The position numbers were made by a program, and so were the translations under genes. The notes below the pieces were generated by a model. The model did not search any database. It was given only the letters and a program-made list of their open reading frames with translations, and was not told the DNA's origin. A stretch of DNA of 64,000 bases from Tractidigestivibacter scatoligenes (GTDB lineage Bacteria; Actinomycetota; Coriobacteriia; Coriobacteriales; Atopobiaceae): positions 434,001-498,000 of the forward strand of contig NZ_LOJF01000001.1 of assembly GCF_001494635.1 (NCBI RefSeq). Direction: 5' to 3'. Shown one piece after another: positions 41,731 through 50,616 of the stretch (positions within the stretch are counted from its first letter, which is position 1; each line of letters opens with the position of its first letter).

Positions 41731-43116
41731 ATGGTCGCACAGGCACGCAAGGTCCTGAGGCACGGCCAGCTGGTCACGCCGAAGGGAGTCTTTCTCGGCG
41801 ACGTGGTCATCGAGGGCGCCAAGATCGCGGACGTTGTTCCCGGTGGCGTCGACGAGGCGCAGCTTGCGGACGCTGAGGTCTTCGACGCCACGGGCTGCTG
41901 GGTCTACCCGGGCTTCATTGATGCGCACACACACATGCAGTGCTGGACGGGCATGGACTGGACCGCTGACAGCTTCGAGACGGGCACGCGCGCCGCGGCC
42001 TGCGGCGGTACCACAACCATCGTGGACTACGCCACGCAGGACAAAGGCATGACCCTTCACCAGGCGCTCGACGAGTGGCACAAGCGCGCCGATGGAACCT
42101 GCACGGCTAACTATGCCTTCCACATGGCCATCGCAGACTGGAACGACCATACCCGCGAGGAGATCGCGGACATGCGCGAAGCGGGCATCACTTCGTTCAA
42201 GACGTACTTTGCTTACGATCACCTGCGCCTGGATGATGCCCAGACCATGGAGGTGCTCGAGGCCATCAAGCCCTTCGATGGCATTCTCTGCGTGCACTGC
42301 GAGAACGGCACGCTTGTCAACGAGCTGCAGCGCAGGGTGCTTGCCGAGGGCATCACAGGGCCCGAGGGGCACCCGCTGAGCCGCCCTGCCGAGTGCGAGG
42401 CCGAGGCCATCAGCCGCCTGATGTACCTCTCCGAGCTTACGGGCGCTCGCGTGAACGTGGTGCACTGCTCTACGCGCCTGGGCCTTGAGCAGGTGCGTGC
42501 TGCCCGCGAGCGCGGCGTGCGCGTGTCGCTCGAGACCTGCCCGCAGTACCTGCTGCTGGACGATACCCGCTACCTGGAGCAGGGCGAGGACGGCTTTGCC
42601 GGCGCCAAGTACGTGATGAGCCCGCCGCTGCGCAAGCCCACGGACATCGCGGCGTTGCGCGAGGCCGTGGCAGACGGCGAGGTGGACCAGATCTCGACCG
42701 ACCACTGCTCGTTTAATCTGCATGGCCAGAAGGATCGCGGCCGTGGCGACTTCACCAAGATCCCCAACGGGGGACCTGGCGTTGAGCACAGGCCGGCGCT
42801 CATCATGACAACGTTCGAGGGGCAGCTTGGTCCCATGGACTATCTGCACCTGCTCTCCGAGGGCCAGGCGCGCGTGTTTGGCATGTACCCGCGCAAAGGC
42901 GCGCTTGCCGCTGGCTCCGACGCGGACATCTGCGTGTGGGATCCCTCGGCGCGCTGGACCATCAGCGCGGCCAACCAGCACCAGGCCGTCGACTACACCA
43001 CCTACGAGGGCTTTGAGGCGCACGGGCGCGCCAAGCTCGTCTTTGTGAACGGCACGCTTGCCGTGCGCGACGGCGAGCCCACGGGCGAGAAGCCCGGCCG
43101 CTACGTGGCCCGCTAG
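41731..43116 (+). CDS. hyuA: Dihydropyrimidinase / D-hydantoinase family amidohydrolase
   Basis: This 461-residue cyclic amidohydrolase has metal ligands in DAHTHMQ (H66, H68), the carboxylated lysine K157 in SFKTYFAYD, and later VVHCSTR and STDHCSF. The length and fold match dihydropyrimidinases. In urate/purine breakdown HyuA opens a hydantoin-like ring intermediate. It starts 12 bases after the MocA fusion, behind AAGGGGA, in the same operon. Substrate is inferred from the cluster. Confidence 0.9.
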   Translation: MVAQARKVLRHGQLVTPKGVFLGDVVIEGAKIADVVPGGVDEAQLADAEVFDATGCWVYPGFIDAHTHMQCWTGMDWTADSFETGTRAAACGGTTTIVDYATQDKGMTLHQALDEWHKRADGTCTANYAFHMAIADWNDHTREEIADMREAGITSFKTYFAYDHLRLDDAQTMEVLEAIKPFDGILCVHCENGTLVNELQRRVLAEGITGPEGHPLSRPAECEAEAISRLMYLSELTGARVNVVHCSTRLGLEQVRAARERGVRVSLETCPQYLLLDDTRYLEQGEDGFAGAKYVMSPPLRKPTDIAALREAVADGEVDQISTDHCSFNLHGQKDRGRGDFTKIPNGGPGVEHRPALIMTTFEGQLGPMDYLHLLSEGQARVFGMYPRKGALAAGSDADICVWDPSARWTISAANQHQAVDYTTYEGFEAHGRAKLVFVNGTLAVRDGEPTGEKPGRYVAR

Positions 43117-43217
43117 GGCCGTGCGCGCCGCGGGCAGCGAGCTCCGCGGGTTTCTCGGCCCCGTTTTCTCATCCATAGGTCGTCCGCGTTTGCGGGCAGG
43201 AAGCGAAGGAGTTTCTC

Positions 43218-43598
43218 ATGAGCAAGACCGCCATCGTCACCGATAAGGCCCCCAAGGCGCTTGGCCCCTATTCTGCGGGTGTCGCGTCCAACGGCTCCAT
43301 CAACGTGTCCGGCCAGCTGGGCATCGACCCTGCTACCGGCAAGCTCGCCGGCGACGACATCCAGAGCCAGACCCGCCAGAGCCTGACCAACGTGAAGAAC
43401 ATCCTCGAGGCCGCTGGCGCCTCCATGGCCGACGTGGTCGAGACCACCGTCCTTCTCGCCGACATCAACGAGTTTGGCGCCATGAACGAGATCTACGCCG
43501 AGTTCTTTGAGGCCCCGTATCCCGCGCGTGCGGCGTTCCAGGTGGCTGCGCTCCCCGGTGGCGGCAAGGTCGAGATCAAGGCTGTCGCGAGGGTGTAG
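43218..43598 (+). CDS. ridA: RidA-family enamine/imine deaminase
   Basis: A 126-residue protein of the YjgF/YER057c/UK114 family. It has the conserved GPYSAGV start, QLGIDPATGKL and the C-terminal YPARAAFQVAALPGGGKVEIKAVA with the catalytic arginine. It hydrolyses reactive 2-aminoacrylate. That intermediate is made by YgeX from diaminopropionate, which explains its place at the end of the purine operon. A good terminator follows. Confidence 0.92.
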   Translation: MSKTAIVTDKAPKALGPYSAGVASNGSINVSGQLGIDPATGKLAGDDIQSQTRQSLTNVKNILEAAGASMADVVETTVLLADINEFGAMNEIYAEFFEAPYPARAAFQVAALPGGGKVEIKAVARV

Positions 43599-43631
43599 GT
43601 CTGGTCCGTTCAGTAGTATTGCTCCCCAAGG

Positions 43632-43668
43632 CGGGCGGTGCTGGCTGGTGCTGGCGCCGCCCGTTTTT
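43632..43668 (+). terminator. Terminator after ridA
   Basis: CGGGCGG and CCGCCCG form the stem, followed by TTTTT. It ends the ygeY-ridA run. Confidence 0.8.
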
Positions 43669-43816
43669 CTCGGCGTGTGGGACGGCTGCGGTCGCGGAAA
43701 GTGACAATGAAAAACGCGGAAAGTGACAACGAGATTGACAATACATGCAAACTATGAAGTAAATAGCTAAATATATATACATAATGGAATATGTGTTATA
43801 AAAATATTCCTATAGT
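43669..43816. other. AT-rich spacer between purine operon and PTS locus
   Basis: No gene seen. A tract of TATATATACATAATGGAATATGTG type is much richer in A+T than the surroundings and marks the left edge of the PTS region. A GTGACAA motif is repeated twice (near 43701 and 43723: GAAAGTGACAA). Confidence 0.5.
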
Positions 43817-43848
43817 AACAGCCCCTCGCAGTGGTGCGAGGGGCTGTT
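43817..43848. terminator. Terminator of the minus-strand EIIA gene
   Basis: AACAGCCCCTCGCA and TGCGAGGGGCTGTT form a perfect 14-bp stem with a four-base loop and AT-rich flanks. It ends the EIIA gene (43895) on the minus strand and could work in both directions. Confidence 0.8.
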
Positions 43849-43894
43849 TAATCTGGGTTGCCAAACGTTCCGAGGAGCAATAGTTCGGATTTGG

Positions 43895-44374
43895 TTAGTC
43901 CTCGTCCTCGTCGTCTTCAATGGAAGAAACGCCCTCGTCTACGCGCTTGGCAATTGCCACTGCATCATTCGAATTGCGTACGAACTCTCTAAAGTCCGGT
44001 TCCATAAGAAGAATGGCAGTTTTAGAGAGAAGCTTAAGATGAGTGGTGCCCGCTTCTGCCTCGGGAACCAAGAGAGCTATTGAGATGTCAACAGGTTTCC
44101 CATCGAAAGACGGCCACTCTAGCGCCTTCTTGGTCTTAAATACAATGACTGATGCATACTTGATTGCTGCCGATTTTGCATGGGGAACGGCAAATCCATC
44201 TTCCATCCCGGTCTCGCACTGGTTTTCGCGCCAGAGAAATGCCTGAAACACTGCCTCTGCGTCATCGGTGATACCAAGCTGCTCTGCACGCTTTGAAATT
44301 GCCTTAAGAACATCGATACGAGAATCCTCGTCCTGGTCCACAAATACGTTCTTGCTGGAAATGAATTCACCCAT
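43895..44374 (-). CDS. PTS EIIA component, fructose/mannitol family
   Basis: A 159-residue EIIA domain with the phosphorylated histidine H65 in DGFAVPHAK and the preceding RENQCETGMEDG. It receives phosphate from HPr and passes it to the EIIB encoded at 47664. The last residues are strongly acidic (SSIEDDEDED), matching the acidic tail of the EIIC encoded at 47999. It is divergent from the DeoR gene, with a 308-bp shared control region. Confidence 0.88.
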   Translation of the reverse strand: MGEFISSKNVFVDQDEDSRIDVLKAISKRAEQLGITDDAEAVFQAFLWRENQCETGMEDGFAVPHAKSAAIKYASVIVFKTKKALEWPSFDGKPVDISIALLVPEAEAGTTHLKLLSKTAILLMEPDFREFVRNSNDAVAIAKRVDEGVSSIEDDEDED

Positions 44375-44682
44375 AGCATGTCTCCAAGGTCACTCTATAT
44401 ACTCCGCCCATAGGACAGAGCTATTAACTGTTCATTCCGATGGTTGCAGGCGAATCGGCGTTTTTCAAAGTAACGGTTCGTACCCTAGAAGTGATGAGAT
44501 GCTTTGAGATGAGCAATAAGGTGAAAGTAATGAAAAAGTCGGTGAAAGAAATAACTCAGAATTATGAAAGCATATCGAAGATAATAATAGAGAATAACAA
44601 AAGAACGTTTGTGTTGCTGCCCGACGACATCATCTGCTGCCAAGACTCCCGAAATTAGTGACCGTAGAGAGAGGAGCTCCGC
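44375..44682. promoter_or_regulatory. Divergent control region between EIIA and DeoR genes
   Basis: No convincing gene. A 72-codon frame at 44440 lacks a good ribosome binding site. The sequence is A/G-rich with repeated TGAAAG/TGAAAA units (44521-44575, e.g. GGTGAAAGTAATGAAAAAG), plausible operators for the DeoR-type regulator. Confidence 0.4.
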
Positions 44683-45486
44683 ATGACTGCAGGAGAAATA
44701 GGTGAGCCGAGAGAGCTTAGGTCTGATGACAGGCGCAAGGCAATGGTCGAGCGCTTAAACGATGGCAACAGAATTACCGTAAAGGAAATGGCCAAAGAAT
44801 TTGGCGTCTCTGAGGTAACGATACGGTCTGATCTTGAAGTTCTTGAGCGGGGAGGAAAGCTCAAACGAGTTCGTGGCGGAGCCGTAATGCTAGACCGTAT
44901 GCGAGATGTTGCCGACATCCAGAGCAGAATGACCATTAATGTTGACAAGAAAAAGGTAATCGCTCAGCTTGCAAACTCATTGGTGTCAGATGGTGACTCA
45001 ATCATCATTGACTCAGGATCGACAGCGTTTGAGTTTGCCAAGACTTTGGTCAACAAGAGGCACATTACCGTGCTTACGCAAGACATCAACACGGCAATGT
45101 TCATAGATTCCGAATTGCCGAGTGCATCTGTGGTGCTGTTGGGGGGAGCCCTTCGGCCTAGACACGGTTATTGTTGGGGGCCCCTGACGATTGGCGTGAT
45201 AAACCAGTTATACGTAGACAAAGCCTTTATTGGCTCAAACGGGTTCTCTCCATCTCAAGGCTTCATGACCGAGAACCCGTATGGGAGTGAAGTGAAGCGA
45301 TCCTTCATAGAGCATGCTCGTCATTCAATCATTCTCATTGATTCGAGCAAAATCGGCATTCATAGCTTTATTAAGTTTGCTGATATCGGCGAAGTTGATC
45401 ATGTGGTAATGGACAGCGATCCTGAGGGTCTTGTATCAAGGGCTGCTAGCACGGTGTATCCTTCGCCAAGCATTTTGCTTCCATAG
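44683..45486 (+). CDS. DeoR-family transcriptional regulator
   Basis: A 267-residue regulator with an N-terminal DeoR helix-turn-helix (RRKAMVERLNDGNRITVKEMAKEFGVSEVTIRSDLEVLE, about 15-55). The C-terminal sugar-phosphate-binding domain has the family motifs DSGSTAFEFAK, TQDINTAMFI, LLGGALRPRHGYCWGPL and DKAFIGSNGFSPSQGFMTENP. It starts behind GAGAGGAG. It very probably represses the PTS and ketose genes around it and is released by a phosphorylated sugar. Confidence 0.92.
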   Translation: MTAGEIGEPRELRSDDRRKAMVERLNDGNRITVKEMAKEFGVSEVTIRSDLEVLERGGKLKRVRGGAVMLDRMRDVADIQSRMTINVDKKKVIAQLANSLVSDGDSIIIDSGSTAFEFAKTLVNKRHITVLTQDINTAMFIDSELPSASVVLLGGALRPRHGYCWGPLTIGVINQLYVDKAFIGSNGFSPSQGFMTENPYGSEVKRSFIEHARHSIILIDSSKIGIHSFIKFADIGEVDHVVMDSDPEGLVSRAASTVYPSPSILLP

Positions 45487-45739
45487 AAACGAAAATACTA
45501 CGCGTCGATGTAAACGCCAATAAATAGCTGGTAAATTGTGCACGGCCAGATTACATCGAAGCTCATCTTTCGAAACTGACGAATATCTACCAGTAACTGC
45601 CGCCTACGACTTACGAAACATTTTCAAACTATTGTGCATTCCTTTCGATATATTGAGTCCAGTTGCAAGCGATACGACGGACACGGTTTCCTAAAGGCGC
45701 GTAAGTAATCTTCAACAGGATGCAAGCGAAAGGGATGCC
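45487..45739. promoter_or_regulatory. Promoter region of the ketose catabolic operon
   Basis: A 253-bp gene-free, AT-rich stretch. It contains the inverted pair TCGATGTAA (45506) / TTACATCGA and at least four CGAAA-type units (ACGAAAA near 45489, TCGAAAC near 45571, ACGAAAC near 45615, CTTTCGAT near 45643), consistent with repeated DeoR-type binding sites before the gene at 45740. Confidence 0.45.
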
Positions 45740-46645
45740 ATGAGAAAGTTTGATTTCGGCGTCGACACCTTTATCTGGAGCGAGGATTTCTCCGAGAAAG
45801 ACCTGTGGGTCATCCGCAAGGCAAGCGATCTTGGATTTCATAGTATTGACTTCGCCGTGGCGCACCCTGACACCTTTCCTGTCCAGGAGGTTGCCGAGGA
45901 GCTTTCAAAGACCGGTCTTACACCCGTAACAACAACCACACTTGGGGCGGACACAAACCCCATCTCGCCTAATCCCGAGGTGAGGGCAGCTGCTGTAGCT
46001 CATATGAAGCGCATGGTGGATATCTCCAAGGCGCTGGGAGCGAAAGTGACCGGGGGCGTGAACTATGCAGGGTGGGGCTACCTCACTGGCAAGATGAAGA
46101 CGCGCCAGGAATGGAACTGGTCCGTTTCCTGCATGCGAGATGTTGCCAACTATGCGCTCGACACCTATCCCGAACTGCGCATTTGCGTAGAGCCTTGCAA
46201 CCGTTTCGAGACGCACTTCCTCAACACCGCGGTGGAGGCGGTCGAGTACTGCAAGGCTGTGGGTACCCCTAATATGGGGGTGCACCTCGATTGTTTCCAT
46301 ATGTCTCACGAGGAAAGCAACTGGACTGATCCAGTCTTCACGTGCGGTAAGCAGTGGCTTGGTTACGTGCATGTCAACGAGAACCAACGCGGAATCCCTG
46401 GTACCGGCATGGTTAACTTTCATGCGTTCTTTAACGCACTGGAAGATATCGACTACGAAGGACATTGCGTCATCGAGTCCTTTGACCCGAACTTCGAGGA
46501 GCTGTCGCGCAACTGCGCTATCTGGAGGCGTTTTGCTCCGACGGGTGAGGAGCTTGCAGTTAAGGGTCTCGCGAATCTGCGCCGCATTGCAGATGAGGTA
46601 GATTCCCGCAGGGATTCCCAGCTTGATCTCCAACTGGCTGATTAG
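45740..46645 (+). CDS. Ketose (phosphate) 3-epimerase-like TIM-barrel protein
   Basis: A 301-residue sugar isomerase/epimerase of the D-tagatose/psicose 3-epimerase family. The metal-binding residues are visible in order: VEPCNRFETHF (Glu), VHLDCFHM (Asp/His), YVHVNENQRGIPGTG (His) and VIESFDP (Glu). Related proteins epimerise free ketoses or tetrulose phosphates (LerI/EryC-like). It heads the operon with aldolase and PTS genes. The mixture of a PTS and a DhaK-type kinase leaves its substrate open. Confidence 0.85.
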   Translation: MRKFDFGVDTFIWSEDFSEKDLWVIRKASDLGFHSIDFAVAHPDTFPVQEVAEELSKTGLTPVTTTTLGADTNPISPNPEVRAAAVAHMKRMVDISKALGAKVTGGVNYAGWGYLTGKMKTRQEWNWSVSCMRDVANYALDTYPELRICVEPCNRFETHFLNTAVEAVEYCKAVGTPNMGVHLDCFHMSHEESNWTDPVFTCGKQWLGYVHVNENQRGIPGTGMVNFHAFFNALEDIDYEGHCVIESFDPNFEELSRNCAIWRRFAPTGEELAVKGLANLRRIADEVDSRRDSQLDLQLAD

Positions 46646-46743
46646 GCGCATTTTCGATATGTGGCATCACTTGGCAGAGCGAATTTGCCTGCCAATTAAT
46701 GACGTGTGGGCCTAGTGCACCCACCCAACGAGAGGAGACATCA

Positions 46744-47601
46744 ATGCTTGTTAACATGACTCAGATTCTGAAGGACGCCGAGGCAGGCGGCTATGCCATT
46801 GGCTGCATCAACACCCCCAACCTTGAGACGATTCGCGGGGTCCTCGCCGCAGCGGAAGAGGTTAACGTCCCCATCATCATCGATCACGCTCAGGTCCATG
46901 ATGAGAACGGCATCAAGGTCGAGGTTATTGGGCCCCTGATGGTGGAGTATGCTAAGAAGGCAAAGGTTCCCGTCTGCGTTCACGTTGACCACGGCTCTGA
47001 CTTCTCCTTCATCATCCGCTGCCTGCGCGCCGGCTTCTCCTCGGTCATGTATGACCTCTCTGCGCTTCCCTACGAGCAGAACCTTTCCAAGGTCAAGGAG
47101 TTTACTGAGTATGCCCACAAGGCAGGCATCTCTGTGGAGGCAGAGCTTGGCATCATGACTCTCGCTATGGGTGAGGGCTGGACACACGAGACGATCAAGA
47201 CCACCTTCACTGATCCTCAGCAGGCTGCGGATTTCGCTGAGCGCTCTGGCGTTGATGCCCTCGCAGTCTGCTTTGGCACTGCCCATGGTATCTATGCCGA
47301 GCCGCCTGTTCTGGATATCCAGCGCGTTCGCGACATCCGTGCGGCCATGCCAGACACGACTCGCGTTGTTATGCACGGCGGCTCCGGCGTTGATGAGAAG
47401 CAGGTCCAGGAGGCCATCACCGCTGGCGTCTCCAAGCTCAACTACTACAGCTATCTGGGCATGGCTGCCACCGAAAACATGGCGAAGATGCTGAGCGGCG
47501 AAGGTCGCCAGCGCCAGTGGCACGAGAACCAGGAGGCGCAGGTCGACTTCATCAAGGAGTATGCAAAGCACGTGCTCACCGTATTCAAGAACGGCAAGTA
47601 G
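46744..47601 (+). CDS. Class II ketose-bisphosphate aldolase family protein
   Basis: A 285-residue zinc aldolase of the FbaA/GatY/KbaY group: VHVDHGSDF (zinc His and catalytic Asp), EAELGIM, FGTAHGIY and MHGGSGV are all present. The region after the last motif reads GVSKLNYYSYLGMAA, where most members have K(I/V)N-(I/V)-x-T; the departure hints at a non-standard substrate. The start ATG 46744 follows GAGAGGAGA. It should split a ketose phosphate into two trioses or a triose and smaller fragment. Confidence 0.86.
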   Translation: MLVNMTQILKDAEAGGYAIGCINTPNLETIRGVLAAAEEVNVPIIIDHAQVHDENGIKVEVIGPLMVEYAKKAKVPVCVHVDHGSDFSFIIRCLRAGFSSVMYDLSALPYEQNLSKVKEFTEYAHKAGISVEAELGIMTLAMGEGWTHETIKTTFTDPQQAADFAERSGVDALAVCFGTAHGIYAEPPVLDIQRVRDIRAAMPDTTRVVMHGGSGVDEKQVQEAITAGVSKLNYYSYLGMAATENMAKMLSGEGRQRQWHENQEAQVDFIKEYAKHVLTVFKNGK

Positions 47602-47663
47602 CCTTCGAGGTTTGAACACGACGACAGCTCGTGCCGGCCGGGCTGTCATTTTGGGAGGGGAAC

Positions 47664-47957
47664 ATGTACGTCATAGGAGTGACTTCGTGTGCGACAGGCA
47701 TAGCTCACACGTATATGGCAGCAAATGCAATTCGCAAGGCGTGCAAGAAGCGCGGCTATAAGGTCAAGGTCGAGACGCAAGGCGCAGTTGGAGTCGAGCA
47801 CCGCCTAACCGAAGAGAACATCAAGGCGGCAGACTTAATCGTCTTTGCGAACGATGTCCAGATTACTGACATGGGGCGCTTCAAGGGGTACGAGGACAAG
47901 ATCAAGCGTATTACGCCTGATGGAGTAATTCGTAACCCCGATTCAATTTTTGATTAA
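47664..47957 (+). CDS. PTS EIIB component, fructose family
   Basis: This 97-residue EIIB has the phosphorylated cysteine C9 in VTSCATGIAHTYMAA, the classical fructose EIIB signature. It takes phosphate from the EIIA encoded at 43895 and phosphorylates the sugar bound by the EIIC encoded 41 bases downstream. The start ATG 47664 follows GGGAGGGG. Confidence 0.92.
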   Translation: MYVIGVTSCATGIAHTYMAANAIRKACKKRGYKVKVETQGAVGVEHRLTEENIKAADLIVFANDVQITDMGRFKGYEDKIKRITPDGVIRNPDSIFD

Positions 47958-47998
47958 ATAGAGCATTTTGTTGTGAGCCACAGCAAAGGAGAGAGAAC

Positions 47999-49111
47999 AT
48001 GGCATCAGAGAAGCAGAGTGTCGGGCGCCAAATCCAAAGCGCCCTGCTCACCGGCGTTTCCTACATGCTTCCGTTTGTCATTGGCGGCGGCATCCTTATT
48101 GCACTTGGATTCTTGTTCGGAACATATCAGGTCCCCAGCGTTGAGCCCTACGGATCTACGTTTGCGTCGACGGTGTTCTGGCTCGGCAAGGGCGCGTTCA
48201 GCTACATGGTGCCAATAGTTGCCGCCTTCATCGCCTATGGAATAGCTGACAAACCGGCTATCGCGGTTGGTATGCTCGGCGGGTTCCTTGCCGGCGATCC
48301 TTGGGGTGTTGGCCAGGCGTCTGGTTTCATCGGTGGCATCATCGCCGGTATTCTCGCTGGATACATTGTCCTGCTCCTCAAGAAGATCAAGCTTCCCAAG
48401 GGCTTTGAATCTATCGTTCCCACCCTCATCATCCCGGTAGTTGGCATGCTAATTGAGGGCTGCCTCATGTTCTACGTGATTGGGGCTCCCCTTTCTGCCC
48501 TGACCGCTGCACTCACCAATTGGCTGAACGGTCTCGCCGGAGGCTCTGCAGTGCTCCTCGGAATTGTCCAGGGCTGCATGCTTGCATTCGATATGGGCGG
48601 AACCGTAAACAAGGTTGCCTATGCCTTCGCCCTTGCCGCAATGGATGCCAACAACTTCGCTCCTATGGCTGCAAACTTCATTGGTTCGATGACTCCGCCC
48701 CTCGGCATTGCGATTGCCGTTCTGATTAGCAACAAGATGGGGCTGCACAAGTGGAACGCGGAAGAGAAGAGTTCCGGCAGCATCATCGGTCTGTTCACTG
48801 GCGCCATTGCAATGGTTACCGAGTACGCTATCCCCTATGCCGTAGCCGACCCCCTGCGCGTAATTCCCGCTCTTATGGCCGGTTCCGCAACTGGCTGCGC
48901 ACTCTCGTATGCCTTTGGCCTCACCATGATGGCTCCCCATGGTGGCCTGTTCGTTCTCTTCGCTCTTAACAACGTGCCCCTGTTCCTCCTCGCACTCATC
49001 ATTGGCGCGCTTGTTACGACGGTGCTCCTTCTGGCACTCAAGAAGAAGGTCGATCCTGAGGATGAGGTTGAGTACCTCGATGATGACGACGAGGACGATG
49101 ACGAGGAGTAG
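47999..49111 (+). CDS. PTS EIIC component, fructose family
   Basis: A 370-residue membrane transporter with about nine helices. It begins LLTGVSYMLPFVIGGGILIALGF, typical of fructose EIIC, and includes LAFDMGGTVNKVAYAF, which contains the conserved sugar-site GG(P)xNK-type motif, here GGTVNK. A long acidic tail (EDEVEYLDDDDEDDDEE) ends the chain, echoing the EIIA tail. The split of EIIA, EIIB and EIIC over three genes, with EIIA divergent, is unusual for a fructose system, where they are commonly fused. Confidence 0.9.
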   Translation: MASEKQSVGRQIQSALLTGVSYMLPFVIGGGILIALGFLFGTYQVPSVEPYGSTFASTVFWLGKGAFSYMVPIVAAFIAYGIADKPAIAVGMLGGFLAGDPWGVGQASGFIGGIIAGILAGYIVLLLKKIKLPKGFESIVPTLIIPVVGMLIEGCLMFYVIGAPLSALTAALTNWLNGLAGGSAVLLGIVQGCMLAFDMGGTVNKVAYAFALAAMDANNFAPMAANFIGSMTPPLGIAIAVLISNKMGLHKWNAEEKSSGSIIGLFTGAIAMVTEYAIPYAVADPLRVIPALMAGSATGCALSYAFGLTMMAPHGGLFVLFALNNVPLFLLALIIGALVTTVLLLALKKKVDPEDEVEYLDDDDEDDDEE

Positions 49112-49181
49112 ACGCTAGCACTCTGAAACGTTCTATCTCCCTCAGGTTGTAGTCAAAATAGTCAACGAAAGAAGTAGTGAT

Positions 49182-50096
49182 ATGGCAAAGCTTGCAGATA
49201 TTCTCGAGCACTTCCCGTTTGACCCCGACAAGAAGGCTCCCACGCTTATCCGACAGCAGGACTATTCGACGGCGCTCTATCCGCCAAACGATGCCTCCAC
49301 CTCTGACAACACGTTTACAATCATCTCCACCGATACCTTTATGCTGGGAATCTACGAGCTGGCACCTGGATCGTGCTTCATGCCGCTCGATATCCACCCC
49401 GGGGATGAGTCTTACTACATCCTGGATGGCCCCGTCATTCAGCGTAGCGGCAACGGACAGTTCGTATGGCTTGATACCGGCGATGGCCTGTGCATGCCGA
49501 AGGGCGCCTGGCACAGTGGCCACAACTTTACCGACCACAAGACGCGCATTCTGTACTTCATTGCGCCCAAGGCTTGGAGCAAGGACATTCCGCCCGCAGT
49601 GATTCCCTCCGACGAGGAGACCAAGTACTACAAGGGCAAGAACAATGACAACCTGCCCGATATGCGTGGAGCAATCGCGGGGCTTGGTCGTCCGGCCTGC
49701 ACCGATGACATCGGCCACTTCCCAGCCGAGGGCGAAGAAATGCGCAAGACTGGCGCAATCTACGCAGTGCACAATTATGACAAGCTAAACAACATTCACG
49801 GTACCAAGCATCCCATGCTGCTCCGTTTCATTACGAGCAATGACTTCGGAAACTTTGGCGAGATGATCCTTCCTGCGGGAGGGTTTGGACCTCGTTATTC
49901 TGAGCCAGATAAGCATGAAGGCGATGGTTGCCTGTACTGCGTGGATGGCCCCATCACAGTGAACCTTAACGAGCTTGAGGAAAGCTTCGTACTTCAAGAG
50001 GGCGATACGTTCTTCTTGCCTGCGGGGACCTCGTATCAGCTTGTGAATTTTGAAGCTAAGCCTGTAAAGGCAGTATTTGGAATTACCAAGCTCTAA
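49182..50096 (+). CDS. Double-cupin protein, possible sugar isomerase or sugar-binding enzyme
   Basis: A 304-residue protein with two cupin folds. The first (about 50-130) has PLDIHPGDESYYILDGPV and GDGLCMPKGAWHSGHN, where H, E and H could bind a metal. The second (about 210-300) has GPRYSEPDKHEGDGCLYCVDGP and EGDTFFLPAGTSYQLVN, with a more degenerate site. I know no exact function. Cupin enzymes include sugar isomerases and epimerases, so it could convert the imported sugar. It lies between PTS and RpiB-like genes. Confidence 0.7.
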   Translation: MAKLADILEHFPFDPDKKAPTLIRQQDYSTALYPPNDASTSDNTFTIISTDTFMLGIYELAPGSCFMPLDIHPGDESYYILDGPVIQRSGNGQFVWLDTGDGLCMPKGAWHSGHNFTDHKTRILYFIAPKAWSKDIPPAVIPSDEETKYYKGKNNDNLPDMRGAIAGLGRPACTDDIGHFPAEGEEMRKTGAIYAVHNYDKLNNIHGTKHPMLLRFITSNDFGNFGEMILPAGGFGPRYSEPDKHEGDGCLYCVDGPITVNLNELEESFVLQEGDTFFLPAGTSYQLVNFEAKPVKAVFGITKL

Positions 50097-50154
50097 CAGT
50101 TGGTTCAGACGGGGATGCGGATGCATCCCCGTCGTTTCTGAGGGGGGTGTCGCG

Positions 50155-50616
50155 ATGAAGATTGCGATTGGGAGCGATGAGGCTGGGTTCAGCCTGAAGG
50201 AACAGCTGAAGGGCTACCTCACATCGAAGGGGCAGGAAATCATCGACGTTGGGTGCTACTCTACCGACCCCGTCCTGTATCCCGATATTGCAGAGGCTGC
50301 CTGCGAGAAGATAGTATCCGGGGAGGCCGAGCGTGCTGTGCTCGTCTGCGGCACGGGAATCGGAATGGCAATTACAGCCAACAAGATTCCGGGCATTCGG
50401 GCAGCCGTGGGACATGACGCCTACTCAGTCGAGCGCAGTGTGTGCAGCAACGACTGCCAAGTCATTACCTTCGGCGCAAGGATTGTCTCGTATGTGTACG
50501 TGACTAGGATGCTTGACGAGTGGCTTGGGCTCGAGTTTGCAGGGGGCGGCAGCGCACCCAAGGTCAGGGAGATAGCAGAGGTCGAGAGCCGGCACGCGGG
50601 GGAGGCGGTGCGGTAA
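50155..50616 (+). CDS. RpiB/LacAB-family sugar-phosphate isomerase
   Basis: A 153-residue isomerase: GSDEAGFSLKE at the N-terminus, YPDIAEAACEKI, VLVCGTGIGMAITANKIPGIRAA with the catalytic cysteine (CGTG), and SNDCQVITFGAR. Family members interconvert aldose and ketose phosphates of four to six carbons (RpiB, LacAB, DerI/EryI). With the epimerase and the DhaKL-type kinase it resembles the erythrulose-phosphate set. The start ATG 50155 follows GGGGGGTG. The gene overlaps the next by one base (TAATG). Confidence 0.88.
   Translation: MKIAIGSDEAGFSLKEQLKGYLTSKGQEIIDVGCYSTDPVLYPDIAEAACEKIVSGEAERAVLVCGTGIGMAITANKIPGIRAAVGHDAYSVERSVCSNDCQVITFGARIVSYVYVTRMLDEWLGLEFAGGGSAPKVREIAEVESRHAGEAVR

Noticed and set aside
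44440-44658. 72-codon plus-strand frame between the EIIA and DeoR genes
   Set aside because: No clear ribosome binding site, no recognisable domain, and it occupies a divergent control region rich in short repeats.
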